From Scortum barcoo (taxonomy: Eukaryota; Chordata; Actinopteri; Centrarchiformes; Terapontidae): 64,000 bases of DNA. The stretch is from contig CM041546.1 of NCBI GenBank assembly GCA_023238725.1, forward strand, positions 20,713,085 to 20,777,084. Direction: 5' to 3'. Position numbers and translations under genes: made by a program. The stretch's first letter is position 1. Each line of letters opens with the position of its first letter. Under the pieces are notes generated by a model that was not told where the DNA came from, did not search any database, and was given only the letters and a program-made list of their open reading frames with translations. Below are positions 58,018 to 64,000 of the stretch, one piece after another.

Positions 58018-58138
58018 AGAGCTTGTCACCGTGCTTAAACTCACCCAGCTGCGTGTCTCGTCCCGCCGCCTGCAGCAGTCTGCTCTCGATGTGGAGCAGA
58101 GAGCACCTGAGGCTGTGGAGTAAGGAGGCTAAACTCAT
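56874..58138 (-). CDS. mrpl32: Mitochondrial large-ribosomal-subunit protein bL32m
   Basis: bL32m is a zinc-ribbon protein of the mitochondrial 39S ribosomal subunit. The exons in gene order are 58138-58045, 57803-57622 and 57122-56874 (525 nt, 174 aa plus stop; human about 188), with in-phase GT/AG junctions. The N-terminus MSLASLLHSLRCSLLHIESR looks like a mitochondrial presequence. Exon 2 has FLWMAAPKKRRTIEVNRTRR, the conserved entry to the mature protein. Exon 3 carries the zinc ribbon CPECGHLKQKHILCGFC (two CxxC pairs) and then PTVETVVLYEGETPSEQDKD and RKRPAWFS at the end. It is head to head with psma2, as in human. A long CA repeat sits just inside intron 1. Confidence 0.97.
57969..58017. 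repeat. (GT)n microsatellite in mrpl32 intron 1
   Basis: About 48 bp of alternating GT. On the transcribed strand it is a CA repeat beginning 27 nt after the exon 1 splice donor. Confidence 0.97.
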
Positions 58139-58953
58139 CGTGTGTGTCGTCCTCAAGCGTCTTCTCCAGCCGTCATGAAACACACACACACACACACGCC
58201 TCACGGTCACCGAGGCTCAGCACGTCATCACGGAGCGACCGCATACGCCACTTCCTGTGCTGCTGTTTTCCGGCGGCTGTGAGCGTTTTTACCACCACCT
58301 GGCGGCCAAACACTCAAACTGCACTGTGAGCTCTCATACTGTCTGAACTGAGGACAGTTTTTCCTCCTGTTATTATCCCTTATTAGCAATATAGTTATAC
58401 TTCCATAGCTTTATGTTTTGTTTTATTAAACAGAGATATTTAGTGGAAATATTTCTATCTTTAAATGTGTGTTTAGGATGTAACAGTACATTAATACATA
58501 TTCATTTTGATACAGACAACACAAGTGTGATCATCAAAAAAAGATTGTTTGTTTTGTTTCTTTTCAGATTGATAAAGTTGATGGGAATGTACAAGAGCCA
58601 CCTTCATCAGTCATCACAGTCATTGTCTGGCAATGATCAATATATTTGATCATTCAAGAGGAAGTGGAATTGGAATTAATATTTGGGACGGCTCCATGCC
58701 ACTATTTCATGTCTGTTACCATCTAACACATATAGCCTGTATATTTTCACGCTGTATATAAGGAATTCAGTCTGCAGATAAAGGTCTTTAAACCAAGATC
58801 AATGGGTGCAGGTATGTCAGATGTTCAGCCTGTATATAAAGGTTGTGCTCTATAGGGGGCAGTACTCACCCTGAAGTGGATCTGCAGCTCTCCGGCGGCC
58901 GCGGAGCAGAAGAAGAGAAGAAGAAGAAGAAGAAGAAGAAGAAGAGGAACAAG
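58139..58953. promoter_or_regulatory. Divergent promoter region between mrpl32 and psma2
   Basis: The 815 bp between the two start codons contain a short CA run at about 58181-58197, a GC-richer block near the psma2 start (CTCCGGCGGCCGCGGAGCAG) and a purine tract immediately before the ATG. No TATA box is evident. Head-to-head housekeeping pairs often share such TATA-less promoters. Confidence 0.6.
58908..58945 (+). repeat. (GAA)n purine tract before psma2
   Basis: An almost uninterrupted GAA/AAG run of about 38 nt ends 8 nt before the psma2 start codon, so it is in the core promoter or 5' UTR. Confidence 0.9.
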
Positions 58954-58961
58954 ATGGCGGA
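58950..58961 (+). promoter_or_regulatory. YY1-like site overlapping the psma2 start codon
   Basis: CAAGATGGCGGA matches the AAGATGGCGGC type of YY1 site that is frequent at start codons and transcription starts of housekeeping genes. The match is by eye only. Confidence 0.5.
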
Positions 58962-61900
58962 ACGAGGCTACAGCTTCTCTCTCACCACATTCAGGTAAAC
59001 TTTGTCAAAATTGTCGTGAAGTGTGCAAAGGGGGCCCGCACCCTCAGGTTGTAGAGGTTGTGTTTGAGCTGTAGTGTGACGCAGTATGTGCCTGGTCCTC
59101 CTTGTCGACACGAACAGACAGTTTTCGGAGCCGCTGCAGTTGATGCACTGTCATTGTTGCCGCTGTTAGCATGTCGGCTAACATCGTGTTAATAAATGAA
59201 ACTTTGACTCTGATAGCCAGAACTCGCCGATTTGTTTACTTTAAGAGCTTTTTACTGAATGTACAGACTAGAGTCAGTTTCTCATGATAACCTTTTGGAG
59301 AGTAGCTCAGCTCTAGTGAGTCAGGTGTTTTAGCTTTTGCTTTCACTTTCATCTCTATGAAAAGCTGAGTTATATTTGTTTGTTCAGTTGATTTTCTTCT
59401 CGTGATGGTGATGGTGATGAGCCTCTGTGTGTTTCTCCCTCAGCCCTTCAGGTAAACTGGTGCAGATTGAATATGCCCTGGCAGCTGTAGCAGCCGGAGC
59501 TCCCTCAGTTGGCATCAAAGGTGAGTCATGGAGAGAGGTGTGCAGGATTCAACTTAACAATGACACTGACATTTGCATGGAGTAGTCGCTGGCAATGAAG
59601 TGATTGAGTTACAGCCTGCCAATAACAATTCTCAAATATATTGAGAAAGAAAACCGACAGAAGCAAAAAAAAATATTAATGTAATACTAAAATAAATTAA
59701 CTAAAGTAATAAAATAGAACATATATGAATTACATAACTAAAATAAAATGTCTAAGTAGATAATTTAAAATACATATAAAATCATACTTAAAGTAAGTAA
59801 TACTGTTGAGCAGTAAGGTGCAAATATAACTAAGAGCAAAATGGTACTGATAGGAGTGCAAGTTTAAAAGAAGTTCAAAAGTTTTGTTGCCAGGGGGATG
59901 AAGCTGGTGCAGACTCAGATGCTGTGGTACTGTTGGCCAGATGGCAGCAGGTAGAACAATTTGTGGTGGGTGATTGGGGTCTTTAATGATCGTGCTGGCC
60001 TTCTTCCCACACCACTGAGTGTGGAAGTCCTCCATGGAGCAAATTAAGGTGTGTTGTTTGGCGTTAAAAAGGGTAGCAAGTTTTTAAAAACGTCACTCTG
60101 TTGTTGATAAAAGATGTGACATGCTTTCAAATTAAAGGGAATGAATGAGATAATAGACCACAATAATCTGATAATTGGAGGATGCAACAAAACTTTCTGT
60201 GTTGATAGATGTGTTTCATTTGTAAAGAGTAAATCACGACAGAGAAACATGGACTGGATGTAAACGGTACCTGAAATATTGACACTCCTTCCGAGTAGTT
60301 TCTGCTGACTCATGTAGGAAGTGCAGAGGGAAATGTGACTTCAGGATAAATGTGGCTGTGGGGCACTATTGGGAATAATAAAGTTATAATCTCAAAGATT
60401 TTCATTTAAATGAGGGTTGATATAGTCTCTATAGGTCGAGTAAAACAAGTAAAGCAATGGTGACTGAGCCTGTGGCCCACTGATGACAGCCTACAGCATT
60501 TGTAGTATTGTATTTAATACAATAGCCTCTATCTTCAACTCACCTGTGTGTGAGGTGGTGCACTATTTTTTTTTTTTTTCCTGCTTTCTGCTGAATTTAT
60601 GAGTAAAAGATGGCGTAACAAACAGAACGATGACTACAAACAGTGAAACTTGAAACACCTGCAGTTATCACTTATTGTAGAGCTGGGTGATCTCAGTATA
60701 GGTTTCCAAGCAAGTTTACGTTGATAACAAAGGATATATTTACTTGATAGATAAAACTAACAGCCTGTGACAGAGCAGAAATAAATGCGACAACAGTCAG
60801 TCAGTATTTGGCTCACAGGTCAAAGTACACGCCCATTTCCTCCTGCACAGTGTTGTATGAGTTACCAGTGAAGAGAGTGGATTACAATAACAAATTATAT
60901 TGTGATAAATATCAATATTGATTGATATGGAAACAATTATTGTGAAGATTTTTTTTTGCCTAAGCTTAGTGCCACAAGTTCTGCAGAAGGCAAAATCAAA
61001 ATCTTTGAGATTATAACTTTAAATAGTTGCTATAGTTGTGGCTTTTACTTCTGCAGAATATTTTCATAATAGTGAAGGGTGAGATCAGGCAAGCGCCAGC
61101 ACTGACAGAGGTGACACTGGTGCAGAAAACACCGCTGCCACCAGCAGCTCGTGACATTACATAGTTAAAGCTGATAAGAATTGCCCAGGATTTGTAATAT
61201 GTAAAACGACACTAATATTGAGTAATAGTAATATTATTACTGATTTTCAGCGTCCAACGGAGTTGTCCTGGCAACGGAGAAGAAACAAAAGTCCATTCTG
61301 TACGATGAGCAGAGTGTCCATAAAGTGGAGCCCATCACCAAACACATAGGCATGGTCTACAGCGGCATGGGGCCCGACTACAGGTGGGTGGAAGAAAAAC
61401 CGAACGCCAGCTCAGGTTTTTTTTCTTAACTTTAGACAAGACGCTTTTTTCAGTGTGATGTCCAACGGCTTCCAAATACACCGAAGAGGGACAAAATGTT
61501 AAAACAGGCTGTGCTTGGACTGTTCATTAGCAGCCATAAAACAGCCTTATTTCCTGCCTCATCCAGTCTATTTTAAATGGATATTAAATGTTTGATAAAG
61601 AACTTTTTCAATCAATATCCTGCTTTCCACATAGCAACTGATGTCTGCTGCTGCACCAGCATCTGAGAGTGTAGAATCACCTGTTAAAAAGTTCTATTTG
61701 TAATGAAAGAAACTAAATATATTGGTGGAGCATGGTTTGTACTAATGACAGTCAAAAGTGTTTCTTGTGGGATTTTTCTCAGGTGATAACTTTTCTTTCT
61801 TTCTTGAGTTAAGCTTAAGGCTTGTTGTGCAGACACAATAATTATTATCCTTTGAGATTTTGAGTACAGAACATATCCATATTTTGTGTGCATGATTAAA

Positions 61901-63498
61901 AAAGGAAAAACCTCAATAACCACTGATAAATTAATTATTTTTGTGGTCCTCACAGGGTTTTAGTGCGACGAGCCCGGAAGTTGGCACAGCAGTACTTCCT
62001 GGTGTACCAGGAGCCAATCCCCACAGGCCAGCTTGTCCAGAGAGTGGCCTCTGTAATGCAGGAGTACACACAATCTGGGTGTGTATACACAGAGATGCAC
62101 TTATACACACACTACTTATAGAAACATCCCCTTTATACTTAAGCGGTAAGATGTATTTACTCAGAATATTTAAATGTGATTGGTTTTGTTTTTCCCCCAG
62201 TGGAGTGCGTCCGTTTGGCGTCTCATTGCTGATAGCTGGATGGGATGAAGACCACCCCTACCTGTTCCAGTCAGACCCCTCTGTATGTTGTATTACCATT
62301 TGGTGAAAAACATCATTTTTCTTTATTAACTGTGCTCTGTTCAGCTCAAAGTTTAATAATTGGTTTATTTTCATAAAACTTTGAAAGGAGATTAACCATT
62401 CCTTGCTGTTACAACAATACTTCTCATTAATTATCTTACATAACCTAATAATTTCACATTTCTGAGGTATCAGGGTGGTTTACCAAATTTCCCTCTGGGA
62501 TAAAAAAGTATCCTGATGATTATGTGCTGATACCCTTCCTCAATAAGTTTTCCAGATAGGCCCTCAAGTTTCTCTCAATCTGCAGTGATTTTAAAGTAAA
62601 GACTCTGAACTTGACCCTGGTTTTTATTCTTCTGTTTGTGACTGCCAGGGTGCATATTTTGCATGGAAAGCCACAGCAATGGGAAAGAACTACGTTAACG
62701 GAAAAACATTCCTTGAAAAAAGGTAAGACCACACATTTAAATGTATGTTGTATCTTTCTATAATGAATGGAATAAAATGTTATGTACAGCAAATATATAG
62801 ATTGTACTTGGTATATTTGATATTGAGTGGTCAGACTCCCACAGGAAGGGCTCTGTATGTTTGTGATGATTAGTGTGAAAAGAGTCACTCTTGTGGTATA
62901 TTTTACAAGTATGAGACATTCAAATTCATGTTTTTCAGCATTACCATTTTGAGCACAGTCTAAATGGATAAAAGTGACACAACCTTTTTTTGATAATATT
63001 AGTAACGATAAAGAAAACCATAAACTGTACTTTTATTTTAATTAGCACTTATATCTTGTATTAGAAAAGGCATTATTCAACAGTAAGCAACCAGTTTGGG
63101 TCATTAAACATGGTTTAAGATCAAATTACAACATACACCAACAGATGTCTCTCGGCTCTTACCTTTCTTTGGCGTGATGCACGCCACACAGATTAATGAC
63201 CACTTTGTTTTTGCTTTCCAGATATAACAACGACCTGGAATTGGAAGATGCCATCCACACAGCCATCTTGACATTGAAGGTATGTTAACGATACCTGTGG
63301 TTTGTGGAATCTATCTTCACTGCTACCGAGTTTCTCCTTTATTTTTTGTGTCATGTGTTCTGACCCGCCTTTGTGTTTCAGGAGAGTTTCGAGGGTCAGA
63401 TGACAGAGGAGAACATTGAGGTGGGGATCTGCAACGAGGCCGGCTTCAAAAGACTCACCCCAGCTGAGGTGAAAGACTACCTGGCAGCCATCGCGTGA
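58954..63498 (+). CDS. psma2: Proteasome 20S subunit alpha type-2
   Basis: PSMA2 is one of seven alpha subunits that form the outer gating rings of the 20S proteasome in cytosol and nucleus; alpha subunits are not catalytic. The eight exons are 58954-58994, 59444-59520, 61251-61383, 61956-62078, 62201-62282, 62649-62722, 63222-63279 and 63382-63498. They total 705 nt, 234 aa plus stop, exactly the usual length, with all junctions GT/AG and in phase. The alpha-type N-terminal signature [20 protein letters not shown] occupies residues 6-25. Later conserved blocks are HIGMVYSGMGPDYR, GVRPFGVSLLIAGWDEDHPY, AWKATAMGKNYVNGKTFLEK and an LTPAEVKDYLAAIA end. The start is fixed by the conserved MAERGYSF N-terminus. 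ATTAAA at 63670 is the likely polyadenylation signal. Confidence 0.98.
59521..61250. other. psma2 intron 2 (1.73 kb)
   Basis: The intron is AT-rich and contains a LINE C-terminal relic at 59860-60045. No other feature was recognised. The flanking exons join in phase 1. Confidence 0.8.
59860..60045 (-). mobile_element. LINE reverse-transcriptase C-terminal relic in psma2 intron 2
   Basis: The - strand gives MEDFHTQWCGKKASTIIKDP, then a degenerate PSG-type block and ending NKTFELLLNL. This is the pattern seen at the C-terminus of fish LINE ORF2 proteins. It is short and decayed. Confidence 0.6.
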
Positions 63499-63669
63499 AC
63501 ACGTCCACTCTGGCGACGGGGCGTTCAGGCCACATTTCAAGACAAAGACATAACAGCACAGTAGCCAACGGTCTCATGACACATTTATGACCATGAAACC
63601 ACAGTCATTTATATCGTGTTTGGCCACACTGTGTCATGGCAAAACTATGCTGGCCGTAACTTCATTTTT

Positions 63670-63675
63670 ATTAAA
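63670..63675 (+). promoter_or_regulatory. psma2 polyadenylation signal (ATTAAA)
   Basis: ATTAAA lies about 170 nt after the psma2 stop codon in an otherwise ordinary 3' UTR. Confidence 0.65.
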
Positions 63676-63871
63676 GACTATTAATGTAATCTGGAAGACT
63701 CAAACAGACCTATTGACTTAAAGAGACAGCCTGTGTGTATGTGTGTGCCTCAGTGGCTGTGAGACAGCAAACTCATGTTATCACTTAATTAATTGGCTTG
63801 ATTGTCAAATTTGGTGCTGTGAAATGTGGCCATTTGCTACTGTGCATGTGAAAAGGAATGTGGGCTCATGT

Positions 63872-63990
63872 CTGAGTGAAGTCTCAATCTTCCAAATCTT
63901 CAGGATTAAAGGCAATGTTACCTTCTCTGAGTGAAGTCTCAAATCTTCCATTAAATCCTTCAGTTTCACTGTTGCAAAGGCAATGTTATC
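63872..63990. repeat. Imperfect direct repeat of about 55-64 bp
   Basis: The phrase CTGAGTGAAGTCTCAA followed by TCTTCCA and ending AAAGGCAATGTTA occurs twice in tandem (63872-63923 and 63927-63990), with small insertions in the second copy. The surrounding 63499-64000 is psma2 3' UTR and flank without another gene. Confidence 0.8.
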
Positions 63991-64000
63991 GGTTTACAAA

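Overview
This window is nuclear DNA from a ray-finned (teleost-type) fish. Genes are split by GT/AG introns, intergenic DNA is AT-rich with CA, AT, TTA/GTA and GAA microsatellites, and the interspersed repeats are of kinds typical of teleosts (Tc1-like transposon fossils, L2/CR1-like and L1/Tx1-like LINE pieces, short inverted-repeat elements). No prokaryotic operon, CRISPR array, rRNA or tRNA gene was seen.

Layout. (1) 0.2-2.6 kb: an FXYD-family Na,K-ATPase regulator on the + strand, whose signature carries Phe where Tyr is expected. (2) 7.2-22.1 kb: a three-exon CD225/dispanin-type proline-rich membrane protein on the + strand with a 12.9 kb intron. Its first exon has a 2-bp insertion that breaks the frame into exon 2. 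A fold-back, inverted partial copy of that exon lies 3 kb downstream and lacks the insertion. (3) 26.9-35.5 kb: complete 15-exon sdha (succinate dehydrogenase flavoprotein, 663 aa) on the - strand. (4) 36.4-38.2 kb: ccdc127 on the + strand, head to head with sdha. (5) 39.55-53.13 kb: two nearly identical tandem units of about 6.8 kb. Each carries a truncated intron-containing ccdc127 paralogue, a LINE reverse-transcriptase fragment, a Tc1-like transposase fossil and a LINE 3' tail. (6) 53.8-54.8 kb: a two-exon, 161-aa gene on the - strand that I do not recognise. (7) 56.9-58.1 kb: mrpl32 on the - strand, head to head with psma2 (8 exons, 234 aa, + strand, 59.0-63.5 kb).

How the genes relate. 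These are housekeeping genes without operon-like cooperation: sdha (complex II/TCA cycle) and mrpl32 (mitochondrial translation) act in mitochondria, and psma2 is in the 20S proteasome. The two divergent pairs (sdha/ccdc127 and mrpl32/psma2) are also head-to-head neighbours in human, but there on different chromosomes.

The most notable structures are the ccdc127 tandem array, whose recent duplication breakpoint can be placed within about 78 bp of identical flank, and the fold-back copy of the dispanin exon 1 that seems to preserve the pre-frameshift sequence. I found no evidence of a wholly new multi-gene system.
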